Shown here: positions 1 to 11,952 of the stretch, piece after piece
How positions within the stretch are numbered: position 1 is the stretch's first letter
Layout: each line of letters begins with the position of its first letter
Source of the DNA: Papaver somniferum
Lineage: Eukaryota; Streptophyta; Magnoliopsida; Ranunculales; Papaveraceae
DNA: 64,000 bases
Reading direction: 5' to 3'
Assembly (NCBI RefSeq): GCF_003573695.1
Contig: NC_039363.1
Span: forward strand, 127,951,302-128,015,301
Notes under the pieces: model-generated
Seen by the model: the letters and a program-made list of their open reading frames with translations, nothing else
Databases searched by the model: none
Told to the model about the DNA's origin: nothing
Made by a program: the position numbers and the translations under genes

Positions 1-260
1 ATGCTGCTTTGAAGTATCTTCTTTCCAAGAAGGATACTAAACCTAGATTGATTAGATGGATCCTATTGTTGCAGGAATTTTCCTTAGACATTAGAGAAAA
101 AAAGGTGCAGAAAATGTAGTAGCAGACCACTTGTCTAGGCTTGTTGTGGATACCCTTAATGATTCTCCTTGTTAGGGATAGTTTTCCTGATGAACAACTG
201 TTCTTTGTTACCCAAGCACCTTGGTATGCGAATATAGTGAATTATCTTGTTACTGGTTGA
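1..260 (+). pseudogene. Athila pol: RNase H tail and linker (broken)
   Basis: The first 150 bases translate into the end of a Ty3/gypsy RNase H domain, with the usual [13 protein letters not shown] stretch and, after a frame break, the DHLSRL motif that closes RNase H in plant gypsy elements. The rest is the linker to integrase. Stop codons and a frame change near positions 110-160 break it. It continues the plus-strand Athila element that enters from the left edge; RT and gag lie outside the window. Confidence 0.8.
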
Positions 261-845
261 ATGCCCCAACATTGGGGTAAACAAGATCGTTCTAGGTTTT
301 TAGCCGAGGTGAAACACTTCTTTTGGGATGATCCTTATCTGTTTAAGTATTGTCCAGACCAGATTATTAGGAGATGTATACCTGAGAGTGACCAGTCCAG
401 TATTATTTATTTTTGTCATGATCATGTTTGTGGGGGTCACTTTAGTGCTAAGAAGAATACTGCTAAGATATTGCAGTGTGGATTCTATTGGCCTTCATTG
501 TTTAAAGACTCCCATAGTCACTGTGTTACTTGTGAGCGTTGCCAGAAATTAGGAATCATTTCCCGTAGGAACATGATTCCCTTGAACCCTATTTTAGTTG
601 TTGAGGTCTTTGACGTGTGGGGTATTGACTTTATGGGTCCGTTTCCTAATTATTTTGGTAACCTTTACATCCTTGTCGCTGTAGAATATGTATCTAAGTG
701 GATTGAGGCGGTTGAGTATAAAACTAATGACCATAGGGTTGTGATTGAGTTCTTGAAAAATAATATACTTACACGTTTTGGTACACCGCGAGCTATAATT
801 AGTGATGGAGGGTCGCATTTTCGTAATGGACCTTTTAGGCTTTGA
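261..845 (+). pseudogene. Athila integrase, zinc finger and first part of catalytic core
   Basis: This 194-codon open stretch carries the integrase HHCC zinc finger (H55, H60, C91, C94) and the core motifs around GIDFMGPF (first catalytic Asp, D123) and IISDGG (second catalytic Asp, D182). Wording such as [19 protein letters not shown] and ILTRFGTPR is typical of Athila (Ty3/gypsy, Tat branch). The open frame ends at a one-base loss near 842; the match resumes at once in the next frame with the third catalytic residue. Integrase would insert the cDNA in the nucleus; this copy cannot make a full enzyme. Confidence 0.9.
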
Positions 846-1105
846 TGAAGAAATATGGTATTACACATAAGATAGCTACCCCATATCATCCAAATACTAG
901 TGGTCAGGTAGAGGTTTCCAATAGGGAGATAAAGCGTATATTAGAGAAAACAGTTAATCCTAATCGTAAAGACTGGTCGTCTAGGCTTACTGATGCCTTA
1001 TGGGCTTACCGTACTGCATTTAAGACCCCCATTGGAATGTCGCCTTATCATCTTGTGTATGGAAAGGCATGTCATTTACCTGTTGAGTTAGAACATAGAG
1101 CTTAT
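842..1105 (+). pseudogene. Athila integrase, second part of catalytic core
   Basis: The frame continues the preceding integrase after a one-base deletion. It contains [18 protein letters not shown], in which E24 is the third member of the D,D-35-E triad, followed by [19 protein letters not shown], a strongly conserved gypsy integrase region. The reading frame is cut at 1105 by the solo LTR and resumes at 2668 with WAVKQL, as expected for the family. Confidence 0.9.
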
Positions 1106-2667
1106 TGATTATAGATTTTTCGTGGTTGTAGTAGTGAAGGTTCAAACTCTCGGATTTGTGAAGGATAATTTTTTTTAGACTTAATAAAAATAAATAAACA
1201 ATTTTATATGCACAATATTAACAAAATATGGGAGAGAATTTTTACCGGAGATCAGGATTCCACCATTCACCAAAATTTATGTGATTCAATAACAATTCTT
1301 ATCATGCAATTCTAGACAATATAACTCCAATCAAAGGAAATTGTGATTCTAATCATTGCCTAAATTAGATTTTGAAAACATGCACTGTTAATCGCAAGCA
1401 TGAAGTATCAAAAACAATTTACTAAGCATACTCCATCAAGAGAAAACACAATTGATTAATAAGAATCATTTACTCCATTTTTATTCGGTGCAATTAATCA
1501 TAAAAGAGTTGCATAAATAAATTTAAATAAATTTTACCACATAAGTTTTGGAAGAATGGCTTCCTCCGTCACCCCTGGGATTGGGTTTAGCTACTCATGA
1601 TGAAAAACCTCTCAAATTGATTCATTGATACTCAAAAGTTGTTTACAATCAAAAGAAAATGGAGAAAACGGTTTACAACAGTGTTTGCGACACATATAGA
1701 GCGTTCAAAAAGAACGATACAACAGAGGTGCTGTTGTTCCGAAGTCGGGGAAAGGAATTGAGTATTGTCGCAATTAAGAGACACTAATCAACGACTGTCC
1801 CTAAGGGTATTATGTTCTTCGTGTTCTTCCTTGCACCAGCAGCAAGCTTTTCTCCTGCGTGACTTTCTTTCGATTCTTCTCGGCTCCTAAACTCTCCCAA
1901 AGACTCTCCAACTCTTCTAAACTATTTAGCCTTGTATTTATAGTGTTTTAGAACAAAAATATCCGACCATAACACCGTACAATCTCCCATTAATCCCGTC
2001 ATTGCTCACTGCCCATATTTAACAATAATTTCCATTTTTGGCTTCTACACACGTAAACTTTGATCCTGCACGCTCTAGTTAACCTTCCCCACGCATCCGA
2101 AGTCATCGAACTCCTCCAAAACACTCCATGCATGGCAAACACACAATCAAACTCATGTTACAGGACACGTTTCTCTGTTTTGAGCTCGTGACTCAAACCA
2201 GGATTTCCAGCCAATTCCGTTCGAATCCGATGCCCATAATGTGTTCCCTATCCCATATCACAACTTCCCACCAAATTTAAGCGATTGAATCGTACTAAAA
2301 CACCTTCATTTTCTCGATCACAAATCTGCCAGTTTTGAATATATTTTTCCCGCCAAAAAGCTGTTTTTGAATTTAAAGAGAAGATGGATGCCCCTTAACC
2401 AGAGCTTGGGTGCGAATAGAAATTGGGTGGAAATAGTAATTTTTATGGGTTCCTCCGGGACATTTATGGGATGCTTCCGGTGCATTTCTGGGGTGCCTAC
2501 GATACATTTCTCCGGGGTGTAAAACACTGCTTTTTGAGCCCATTTCGCCGCAAGGGCTTATTTCTCTAAAAATTCCTACAAAGACATAAAAGAACACAAT
2601 AAATACAAAATGGAGCACTAACAATACATACAATAAAGACATATTAGACACATAAATGCGTCTATCA
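1106..2667 (-). mobile_element. Solo LTR of an Athila-type element inserted in integrase
   Basis: A 1562-bp LTR with TG...CA ends sits between two copies of CTTAT (1101-1105 and 2668-2672), a perfect 5-bp target site duplication. Removing it restores the surrounding integrase reading. Its minus-strand start (TGATAGACGCATTTATGTG) matches the starts of the Athila LTRs at 4225 and 8511, so the orientation is minus. No internal region is present, which implies LTR-LTR recombination after insertion. Short open stretches on the minus strand near 2318-2651 are LTR sequence, not genes. Confidence 0.92.
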
Positions 2668-3070
2668 CTTATTGGGCTGTTAAACAGCTAAAATTTTCAC
2701 TTGACAAGGCAGGAGCCCATAGGAAACTCCAGCTCAATGAGTTGGAAGAGATTCGTATAGATGCTTATGATAGTGCGAAGGAGTATAAGAACAAAATGAA
2801 ACTTGTGCATGATAAGAATATTTTATAAAAAATTCATTTTCTCCAGGTCAAAAAGTTCTTCTGTATGATACCCGCTTGCATCTTTTCCCTGGGAAGTTAC
2901 GTTCTCGGTGGACGGGTCCTTTTATTGTTCGCACTGTCTTTCCTCATGGAGATGTTGAGATCGAGACACCAGATGGTAGTAGTTCTTCGAAGGTTAACGG
3001 TCATAGATTGAAACCCTTTTTAGAGCCCTTTCCTACAGGTGATGTTGAGGAGGTCCCTGTTTACCCTTGA
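2668..3070 (+). pseudogene. Athila integrase C-terminal region
   Basis: The integrase reading resumes with YWAVKQLKFSLDKAG and LQLNELEEIR, breaks at a stop near 2827, and continues in another frame as GQKVLLYDTRLHLFPGKL, SRWTGPFIV and VNGHRLKPFLEPF, ending at a TGA at 3068-3070. These are the usual C-terminal integrase motifs of Athila, including the GPF(I/V) signature. Confidence 0.88.
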
Positions 3071-3636
3071 TTGACCATCGAGGCGATTGTATGTTGTATA
3101 TTAGTTTTTGATTTCTCTCTTCACCCAGGTACTATCTTTCCGACTTCTCTCTTTACTGATTCCTCATGTTACTTTGCTATTTGGTATTGCTCTTTCATTA
3201 TAAACATTCAGGAAAATGTTAGATTTAAGTTTGGGGGTGGGAAGAAACTTTTTGTTAGCTTTTAGTTGCAATAAATAAACTCCAGAGCCTAGAAATGTAT
3301 GCTTATTAAGGTTGGCACTAACCAATCTAAGTGGATGGGAACATCTTGGTTGTAGGAGTTGAGGAACCAATCTGATTAGATGGAAACATCTAAAGAGTCT
3401 ATTCATAAAAGCACAGAGCTCAGGTGTTAGAATTAAAAAAAAACATGGTAGTTTCGACATAACTCGTTGAATCCTAATCCCTTCTGTTTCTATTTCTTAA
3501 ATGATTTGGTGGGGCACACGACTCAAGTTGTTACCATTGCTAGGGTGAAATAGGGTGATTGAGATACCAAAAAAAATATAAATAAAAAAAGTTTGAGACC
3601 AGACCATCAGACCAACCGGAATAAATTCAATAAAGT

Positions 3637-3729
3637 CGACCACTGGTGCCCTTGTATATGCCAGTTATGTTGACCTAGAGTTAGGTTCATCGATCACTGG
3701 TCCCCTTGTATATGCCAGTTGTGTTGATA
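3637..3729 (+). repeat. Two-copy direct repeat, 54-bp period
   Basis: Two copies of a unit with CACTGGT, CCCTTGTATATGCCAGTT and TGTTGA start at 3637 and 3691. They differ at only a few bases. The repeat lies in the Athila 3' noncoding region and is probably a local duplication without a coding role. Confidence 0.75.
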
Positions 3730-4119
3730 TTAGTCAGACCGGTATCTCAGTCCATTAGGATAGGATCATCTTGGCAGAGGCCTTCAGACAGATATGGGAA
3801 ATACCGTTCACTTTAACCATATTTTTTTCTCTTTGTCCATCTTCTTAATCTTTTCATATGATTGGTTGACTCCGGTTATGATGTCTAGAAACTATATGAG
3901 TAGAGATCTGTCACTTATATATGAATTATAGTATGCTGAGTGCAAAATCGTGTACAACAATTGTAAATTCGCATCAGGGTACTTCCTCCTATAGTCAATG
4001 TTTGTATTCCAACCAAGGAGATTCTTTAGTGCCTTCCAAGGTTCTGCGTAGATATCTAGGGTCTGGAGTAATGGTTTTGTGGGTACACCTCTGGTAAACC
4101 CTCCGGAGACAACACTCCG

Positions 4120-4139
4120 CCGCTAGGGCCACCTAGCGG
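4120..4139. other. Perfect inverted repeat (8-bp stem, 4-base loop)
   Basis: CCGCTAGG, the loop GCCA and CCTAGCGG form a perfect palindrome about 85 bp before the 3' LTR. It could fold in the element's RNA. No function can be assigned from the sequence. Confidence 0.7.
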
Positions 4140-4209
4140 TTTAACGGCTTGCTGCACGTGCTAAGTATAGTCATTTTATATTAGATTTGCTCCAGGACTA
4201 GCAAATAAT

Positions 4210-4224
4210 AAGTTTGGGGGTATT
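4210..4224 (+). promoter_or_regulatory. Polypurine tract of the plus-strand Athila element
   Basis: AAGTTTGGGGGTATT lies directly before the TG start of the 3' LTR at 4225. Purine runs in this position prime plus-strand DNA synthesis, and the AAGTTTGGGGGT wording is characteristic of Athila. It fixes the orientation of the element. Confidence 0.85.
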
Positions 4225-5721
4225 TGACAGACACATTTTTGTGTCTGAATTGCCCTCAGTGTCTCTATTGCTAGTGCTTGATTTTGTACTTATTATGGTG
4301 TTTTTATGTTTGTGTAGGTGTTTTTGGAGAAATACACTTGTGTGGAAAAAGTTGCTCAAAAAGTGCTATTTGGACTCCTGGGGGACATTTGCTATACGGA
4401 CCCCAGATTTGGATAAGGGGCATCCAAGGTTATGCGTAGCCCAAATTCATCCTCAGAACCCATCTGATATTCGCACCCCAGAAAAGGATATGGGCACTTC
4501 ATCTTCAACATTTCAAAAATAAAAATGGCAGGAAAAATATTCACTCTACTGACAGCTCAGTTCGTGATTTGGAGGGATTATAGTGTGATCCAATGGCTAA
4601 AATTTCATGGGATGACTTGATTGAGCGTTACAAGCGTGGTATGATTGGTGGTTTCGATTAAACTTGGCTAGATTTTCCGACAGATAAAATATGGCAGTTC
4701 GTACACCGGAAGGAGATTTTCACGAGATTACAGCAAGTTAGACATGCGCTGCTCATGTTTGGATGGCACTCGGTCTCTGCAGAAGCGTGGAGAAGTTAAA
4801 TAAGGGAGATTCTTAAGCTTTAGACGCGTGAAGTTTTAAAACAGGGAATAAAATTTCCGTATCTTGCATGAGAATGTTTTTCATTGACTGCCGGATTATT
4901 TTGAGTTATGAGGGCTTATTTTCAGTCCAATTGAGTATTTAAGGGTCTACGGGAGCCAGTAAGAGGTTACAGAGAGTTTGGGGGAGATTAGAGAGCTGAA
5001 AATAAAGTTGCAGGAAAACTGTTTTCTGCTGGTGCACTGAAGAACATGAAGAACTTTAGACGGACAAAGACAATCGTTTATCAACAGTGACAACGACACA
5101 CAGGAGAGGGTCGAGAATCAACGACAGTACTCTGTTCTATCGTTCTTTTCAGTTTGTAACACTTATAACTGTTGCAAACCCGGTTTTTAATCTTTTCTCT
5201 CCATTTCATCTTTGTAAACAATTTTTGAAGCAATGAAAAAATATTTTGAGCGTGTTTACACAATGATGAGCTAAACCCATCCTATGGAGCGAAGGAGGAA
5301 GCTATTTCACCAATGAAATGTGGTAATCTCTAATTTATGCAATTATTAATGATTATTTGCCTAGATAAATAAATTGATAAAATGGTTTTTTTTAAACAAT
5401 TGCCATTTCAATTGATGGAGCATGCTAGCCTAGGGTTTTGATGTTCCATACTTTCGATCTACAATTGTTATTTCTAAAAAATCAACTATTGCAATATTAA
5501 GAATCAATTTGAATGCATGATTTACATGATTATAATTAGAGAATATAAATCACTTTGATATTGGTAAATAGTGGATTACATAGCCCCAGTCTTCTCCAAA
5601 TTTTTCATATCACTTTTATTTAAGTTTGCTATATTTTTAGTCTTACAAATTAAATCTAAAATCTATTGCTTTCACAAGTCTCAACGAACCTATTACTACA
5701 ACCCAATTTGAAATCACATCA
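4225..5721 (+). mobile_element. 3' LTR of the plus-strand Athila element
   Basis: The LTR begins TGACAGACACATTTTTGTG after the polypurine tract and ends AAATCACATCA. Both ends match, in reverse, the LTR at 6781-8511, so the borders are well set (1497 bp). A TATTTAAG motif near 4937 is a candidate TATA box. The matching 5' LTR lies beyond the left edge. The next bases (CTGAC) would be one half of the target duplication. Confidence 0.9.
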
Positions 5722-6780
5722 CTGACTCCACCAAAGCAAACCTAAATATTTCTAGCAAACAAAAAGCATGATGGCTCCACTTAGATTGTTTCTTGACCAG
5801 CTTATATTCTTTCAAAAAGGAAATCGTTAAAATATGAGCAAACCTCTCTGGAATCAATCCGAGTTAAAGTAAGTTAAATAGAGACGAGGGAAGCTGCGTG
5901 GAGCTTTGATACCCAAGGCCTCACCGGCATTACAAGGCGGCGCATTCAACTTACAGAAGCCATCATGAACTTCAAAGTATGCTCAAAAGAGTAACCAATA
6001 TTTTTCGAACGACTTTCCTATTAAGCTCGTTACCCTATCGGTCTCGTTCTATTCCAAATTTTAAGGCTTAGGTTCGCGTTAAGTATTGTTTTCCTAAGGC
6101 GGGCAAGAAGAGAACGGTGATGAAATCCGAACCCTTATCTTGTATGGCCAGTTCTTTCCCTTTACTAGGAAATTAAAGCATCCGTATTCAATTCCTCGAC
6201 ATATATGCAAACGAAGGAATACAGTAACCCGCTGACAGGGGATTCACGGGTGTTTCGAAAAACTTACCTCCCGTACCAGACGGGCGAAAAACCGTTGTAG
6301 TCGACTCGGGGCACGACTCCTATGTCATGTACGAACCCGAGGGGCCGAGGCGATATCGTAGTCGCCGTCCTTCTCTGCAGACAGTTTATATTTAAAATTA
6401 CCCTTCCGTAAGGTTTAAAAAAAATAAAGTCCCACAGTCCACAGTCCAAAAATATAGTGCAATAGAAAAAGAAATTCTAAAACAAAAAAAATCTAAAAAA
6501 TAAATAAAAACCAAATAAAATATATCTCTCTCTTTTTTTTTAATTATTAATTTTTCTTCTTCTTTTGTTTCGCTCGTTTCGCTTTTCTTTTACTCCAAAT
6601 CTTTAAGTATTCACCAAAAGCTTTGGAAATTTTTTCTTTCGCTCCAAATTCCAAAATCTGTAAGGAAAAGACAAAAACCCAAAAATTAAAGAACAAATAA
6701 AATAAAACAAATAAAAACCTAAAAAAATAAAATCTAAAACTCGAGCCTAAAGACAAGTCCGCGCCGGCGGCGCCAAAAAT
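5722..6780 (-). mobile_element. Leader region of a minus-strand Athila element
   Basis: About 1.06 kb between the plus-strand Athila LTR and the primer site of a second, minus-strand Athila element. Read on the minus strand it follows the 5' LTR and should be the untranslated leader before gag. I find no convincing gag. It appears cut at 5722 by insertion of the plus-strand element, the rest of the minus element lying left of the window. Short minus-strand ORFs at 6264-6449 and 6547-6795 do not resemble proteins. Confidence 0.7.
6756..6779 (-). promoter_or_regulatory. Primer binding site, tRNA-Asp type
   Basis: On the minus strand, directly after the LTR end, TTTTTGGCGCCGCCGGCGCG begins with TGGCGCCG, the complement of the 3' end of tRNA-Asp used by Athila elements. 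The first eight bases match well and the rest is diverged. It shows that the LTR at 6781-8511 is a 5' LTR on the minus strand. Confidence 0.8.
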
Positions 6781-8511
6781 TGATGTGATTTTCAATTGAG
6801 TTGTAGTAATAAGTTCGTTGAGACTCGTGAAAGCAAAAGATTCTAGATTTAATAAAAATAAAGAAAACTTAACTCAACATTTGATTTCAAGATATTAAAG
6901 ATAACCAAGACACTAGAATCCACTATTACACATGAATGAATGACGTCAAATATTTCATAACTCTAATTAGCCTTTAAATCCTTTATTTCTTAATCCACAA
7001 ATAATGAAACATATTATCAAATATTAATTGTATTCCTTAAGCATAGACTATCAATTGATTAAACAAAGTATAATCTATCAAATTGAATCACAAATAATTA
7101 AGAAAATTATGTAAACATTTAAAAACTCTGCAAAAGCAGTGATTGAGTGAATTATAATTAAAAATTAGAGAAAACGAAATAGTTACCCATTATTCATGTA
7201 TAAATAGATTCATTCATTGCCTTGGTTACGCGAGAATTTAGTCTCTCATCATGTTGGAAACACGCTCAAAAGTTGATTTCATTTATGCTCAAAGATGATT
7301 TACAAATGATGAAAGTGTGAGAATGATTAAAATTACAGAGAACGATATATGTTTACTGTCGTTGTTACTGTAGCAAATAAGACTGTCGCCAGATAGTCGC
7401 TGAAACTGTAGCTTCTAAAACTGTGCTGGAACCGTCGTAATCACTGTAGCATGAACGACACAGGGGTGTGCGTCTTATGTTCTTCGTGTTCTTCACAGCA
7501 GCAACAATGGTGACTCTATGAATTTTAACTCTCTGGCTCTGTCGATGTGCCGTAACTCTCCCAAACTCTCTATATATCCCTTTGTGATTCCCCAGAACCC
7601 TATATATACTCTACAGGACCAAGGATTACTCCTCATAACTCCAAAAGATCTCCGGTAACTCGACAGTGAAGAGAATTATTCTCCATGCAGTTACGGGAAT
7701 ATCTTTCCATTTTCACCTCCATCACGCGTCTTCCTGCCATCTGCACACTACAAACATGCCATAAGCTCTCCTATAATTGAGTTAAGCTCGTGAAAGGGGA
7801 ATATCTACACACTTCAAACACGTAATCTTCACAAACTCGTTCAACTGAATCTCGAGAATATCTCGTGCTCTGTTTACTCCAAAAGATATGTTACATGCCT
7901 GTTTTCTTGATTCCGCAAGATTTACCATCCCTGTTTCAACGTAACAGAGTGGTATTGACTGATTGGAACGAAAAAGTGTCACCGTATATTCCAGGGAATC
8001 AAACTAGATATCTTCTGCTCGGGTATTATCGTGTTCCCTGTTTTATTGATTATCCAGGCAATTTTAGCTGAGTCCAAAGCCCATAACATCCCTGTCTAGC
8101 TGAATTAAGCCTACGCAATAAAAATCAGCCATTGAGTCTCATGAAATCACGTCCAATTCGTGAATCTAAACTCTGCCAGTTTAGTGCTCTATTTTCCCGC
8201 CAAAAACCATTTTGAACGATGAAGATGGGTAGCCCCCTATCCAGAGTAGGGGTGTGAATAGTGACTGGCGCCCTGAGTGAAAATAGTCAATAAGGTGCCC
8301 CTTAATAATTGAGGTTCCCCTTATCCAAACTGAGAGTCCGAATAGCAAATCTCCTTCGGGGTTCCAAATAGCACTTTTTGAGCAAATTTTTCCACACAAG
8401 TGTATTTCTCCAAAAACACCTACACAAACATAAAAACACCATAATAAGTACAAAATCAAGCACTAACAATAGATACACTGAGGACGATTCGACACAAAAA
8501 TGTGTCTATCA
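6781..8511 (-). mobile_element. 5' LTR of a minus-strand Athila element
   Basis: A 1731-bp LTR with ends TGATGTGATTTTC and TGTGTCTATCA, matching in reverse the Athila LTR at 4225-5721 along its length. The primer site lies outside the left border, so the element runs leftward. Small ORFs at 7782-8668 are LTR noise. Bases 8512-8516 (TACAT) would be half of the target duplication. Confidence 0.9.
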
Positions 8512-9500
8512 TACATGTATCGAGAACTTCATTAATGTTAGTAAGAAATGTTTGAATCTGTCGTTTATTAAGCCTATCGAAATAAACTGCTCACTCTTGG
8601 GAACAATTTCTGTAACGAAAAAAATACTTTTGTATATATACCCCAGGAGTTTTGACCCTAAGACTTAAGTAAGAATAACCATTGTCCTTGGAAGCTGTCC
8701 ATGTTCTAGTGAAAGAAAAGGCGAAACCAACGAGCTAAGAATCACTCAGTTCTGAGCTATAATGAAAAAGTTATGATTGATTTACTAAAGATGAAAAGTG
8801 TGGCTAAAGGTCCAGTTCGTGAATAGGAATTATGCACGAACTGTAAGTGACATTTCGTGACGAAAGCTTCAAAAACGTGATTTAAGATCTATTTTAGTCA
8901 AGGTTCTGATGTTTCTTTTCTTAGACAAGGTGGCTTAAGTTTTAAGAAACCTAGCCTTAGTCATTCACTATATTTAAAAAAAAAAAAATTCATGTAACTA
9001 TACAATCTATCCCTTGGAAAATTATGTATGTATGCATAAGGTTGTTTTCCACATATTTGTTCTTCACGAACAAGTGTGAGATTTTGAAGATTTTACTTGG
9101 GGGTCGTAAAGCATAAATTAGCTATTTGTTTCTTGCATAGTTAGGAAACATGTATCTAGGTGTTATTTATAAACCCTAGATTTGGCAGATCAAGATATCT
9201 CTAGAATATTTCTACTAAATTTTGTGTGGTAAAATCAATTAGGTTATGGAACATGCACACCCTAGTTGTTAAGGAGCGTCTTCTAAAGAGAATTAATATT
9301 TGCTAGAAGATTTACAAGAGTATAGAATCGTTGTTCTGTTAGGACTTAGGAGTTCTACAGGTGCATGGATACAACTGAAGCAGGTATTACATCTTGTACG
9401 AAATCTGGTAGTAGTTAATTTGAATAGTTGTGCGTTCTTTCTTACAAGATCGTGATTTCAATATATATGGGTGAAGGTTTTCAAAGGTTATACTCATCCA
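8512..9500 (+). mobile_element. Truncated Ty1/copia LTR (copy 1)
   Basis: From about 8630 this stretch aligns with the copia LTR at 10363-11881; shared landmarks include CAATCTATCCCTTGG (9004), CATAAGGTTGTTTT (9039) and the TAAACCCTAGATTTGG region (9171). Its first part is cut by the Athila insertion and its last part is lost before the primer site. It is strongly diverged from the other copy and therefore old. Confidence 0.7.
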
Positions 9501-9781
9501 ACAGTTATTGTAATGTTCTAGCCTCATCCAAGAATATTAGTGAATATAATTCAACTAATATCAGTGCTACAAAGCATAATTCAAATGAATTCAAATGCTA
9601 ACATATATTACCAGTGACTACATGTGAAACTTCAAACTAAGCTTGAGATACTGCAGACAATGAAGCAAGGCTTCAAAACCTAGCATCTGACTGGGAAACC
9701 TTCGTATACCTAATGATGATAACTTTGATGAATTTAACCAAAAACTCTCAGGTAGAATTTCTCACATTCTCTAGGAAGAGA
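9500..9781 (+). pseudogene. Copia gag fragment (decayed)
   Basis: At the nucleotide level this resembles the gag at 12150-12450: CATAATTCAAATG, GTGACTACATGTGAAACTTC, AACCTAGCATCTGACTGG and GATGAATTTAACC match in order with gaps. No open frame remains. It follows the truncated LTR copy 1, as gag should, and is cut by another LTR start at about 9784. Confidence 0.55.
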
Positions 9782-9783
9782 GT

Positions 9784-10350
9784 TGCTCGGTTGAACCCAC
9801 CAAGTCGCTTGATTAGATTACTAAAGTCAACTTCGTTAGGTTAGACTAGGAAGTCTAGAAATATATACATGTAATACTCTGAAGACTGGGAGAATCTGAA
9901 GACGTATCGACATTAAAAAACACATCATCCTTCTGTTCGAGGTTAGTAATACAAGACTTGACTTGTTTCCATTTATATCGATGTCACTTTCAGTTCGTTT
10001 CGATTGAAAATATATGCAAAGTTATATATATAAAACTCTATTTTTAGAGACTTGACCACTTTATTATGATCAAAGTGCCAAGGAAGAATATACAAGTTGT
10101 ATCACAACTTATATATATTGAATTGTGAAGTATAACGCTTATCTTTGAACTTTGTAAGTGCAACATAGACAATATCTTTGTAACTTGCTACTAGATTGTG
10201 TAATGTATTTCAATTGATTCTGCACCTAGAAAACTATGTTTAATTACATGATTTTAATGAAGTATACTTGTGAAAGTTGTTTCGTAGTTGAAAAGAATCA
10301 ATGGGATTGGCGGTCTGATTTTTATTGAGGATCTATAGCAGGACCGATCC
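9784..10350 (+). mobile_element. Copia LTR start (copy 3) and 3' noncoding sequence
   Basis: The first 200 bases (TGCTCGGTTGAACCCACC) match the first part of the copia LTR at 10363. The remainder, to about 10350, is not LTR; it ends in a polypurine tract and is probably the 3' noncoding part of a copia element. The order LTR-gag-LTR-3' region is scrambled, which points to recombination between copies. Confidence 0.5.
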
Positions 10351-10362
10351 TTATTGGGGGAA
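10351..10362 (+). promoter_or_regulatory. Copia polypurine tract
   Basis: TTATTGGGGGAA lies immediately before the TGTTAGATAAATG start of the next LTR, the expected place and composition for a polypurine tract. The same LTR is followed by a primer site, so one LTR serves two partial internal regions. Confidence 0.6.
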
Positions 10363-11881
10363 TGTTAGATAAATGCTTGGTTGAACCCACTAGAATTGAT
10401 ATGTCAAGTTAGTTGTCAAATTTATATGACAAAACACATTCTTGATTTAGTTTACTAAAGTCAGTTTCAGACTAGATTAGGTTTAAGAAGTAGAGTATAT
10501 AATCAAAGAAATCCTTGAAGAATGGAGATTAAAGACTACGCGAAGACATCTTGGATAACTTCATTGAAGGTTGGTAACAATCTCCTGATTCTCTTATTTA
10601 CTCAACCTCTCTATCTATCAAAACTAGTGCTTACTCTACGAAAAAATTCCTATGACTGTAAATATATATTTATATACACACTGTAGGATACTTGATCCCA
10701 TGAATTTTTTGAAAACGACCTTTATCTCTAGAAAGGTCCTCATGTTTTAGTAAATGAGAATATGAATGCAACGAGCCAAAAATCAGTCAATTCCAAGTTA
10801 TAACAAAGAAGTTATTATGTAAGCAACACTTATATGTGTGGCTAAAGTTGATTTCGTGAATAGGAAATTGTACAAGAACTTTTGGCAACAGTCTGCAAAC
10901 CTAAAACGTGAATACGTGACTAAAAGCATATTTTGGTCAAATATTTGGGTGTTTCCTAACTTAGACAAGGTAGCTTTGTTTCTAAGCAACCTAACCTTGA
11001 TCATTCACTATAAATAGGGGTTTCATGTAGCCGCACAACCTATCCCTTGAAAAATTGTGTGTGTGTTGCATAAGGTTGTTTTTCATATCTTTTTTCTTCA
11101 CAAACAAGAGTAAAAATTCAAAAGACTTTACTTGTGGATCGTAAAGCACAGGGAAGCTATCTTCTTTGATAGTTACGGAACTTGTTCCTAGGTGTATAAA
11201 CCCTAGATTTGATAGATTAAGATATATCTAGATTATTTCTAGGTGATCTTGTGAGGAAGATTCAATTAGGTTTTACGGTTCCATAACCTAATTGTTTTTA
11301 GGAGTATCTTATAAAGAAAATTAACATTTTTTCTAGAAGAATCTCACAACAAGAGCTTTTTCTAAAGAGAATTAGGGTTCTGCTAGAAGGTTTACAAAAG
11401 GAATTCCTATAGAAAATTGGTGTTTTGTTAGGGGTTCTCCGAGTGCATGAATACAAATGAAGCAGGTATTACAACTAGTTCGAAATATGGTATTAGATAA
11501 TTAGTGTAACAACTTAAATCAATGAGCGTTCAATCTGGACTAGGTCCCGGGGTTTTTCTACGAGATTGTAGTTTTCCTCGCTAACAAAAATCTCTGGTTT
11601 CTATGTTATTTATTTTCTGCATTATATTGTTTCATCTTTATAATTGAAATATCACAGGTTGTGCTTATATAAACCTAAATAGTATTAACTCAACTGTAAG
11701 ATTACAAGACTAGTTCTTGTTGGAATTTGGTTAGTGAACAGTTCATGGTATATACTAGGTTTACCTTGTTAAAACAATCTCAAATATAGTTTTGTAATCG
11801 AATGTATAGATTGTAGAACGATTGTCTATATTGGTTCCCAAACGAAAAAATTGGCGGTGTACTAGTTACCCTCTTCTTTTA
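10363..11881 (+). mobile_element. Ty1/copia LTR (copy 2, nearly complete)
   Basis: The LTR starts TGTTAGATAAATGCTTGG after a polypurine tract and ends just before the primer site at 11885 (exact end uncertain by a few bases). It contains a TATAAATAGGGG promoter-like motif near 11010 and a stretch near 11521-11660 (CTGGACTAGGTCCCGGGG, AATATCACAGGTTGTGC) that I recognise from other plant copia LTRs. It is about 1.5 kb and is followed by gag in the same orientation. Confidence 0.8.
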
Positions 11882-11884
11882 AAT

Positions 11885-11896
11885 TGGTATCAGGGC
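11885..11896 (+). promoter_or_regulatory. Primer binding site, initiator Met tRNA type
   Basis: TGGTATCAGGGC differs by one base from TGGTATCAGAGC, the primer site complementary to initiator methionine tRNA found in most plant copia elements. It lies between the LTR and gag. Confidence 0.9.
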
Positions 11897-11952
11897 ACAA
11901 ACACCGTAAGGACCTAATAAGTCTGTGTTTATAGCGATTTGAATCTATAGAC

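Larger units (their letters stand above)
3071..4209 (+). other. Athila 3' noncoding region
   Basis: About 1.1 kb between the end of pol and the polypurine tract. I see no supported coding region and no env-like ORF of useful length. A purine-rich stretch near 3228-3244 (AAGTTTGGGGGTGGG) resembles the true polypurine tract and may be a secondary one. It also contains a two-copy direct repeat and a perfect hairpin listed separately. Confidence 0.6.

Noticed and set aside
6547..6795. 82-codon minus-strand ORF MKITSIFGAAGADLSL...
   Set aside because: It starts in the LTR end and crosses the primer binding site of the minus Athila element, so it is noncoding leader.
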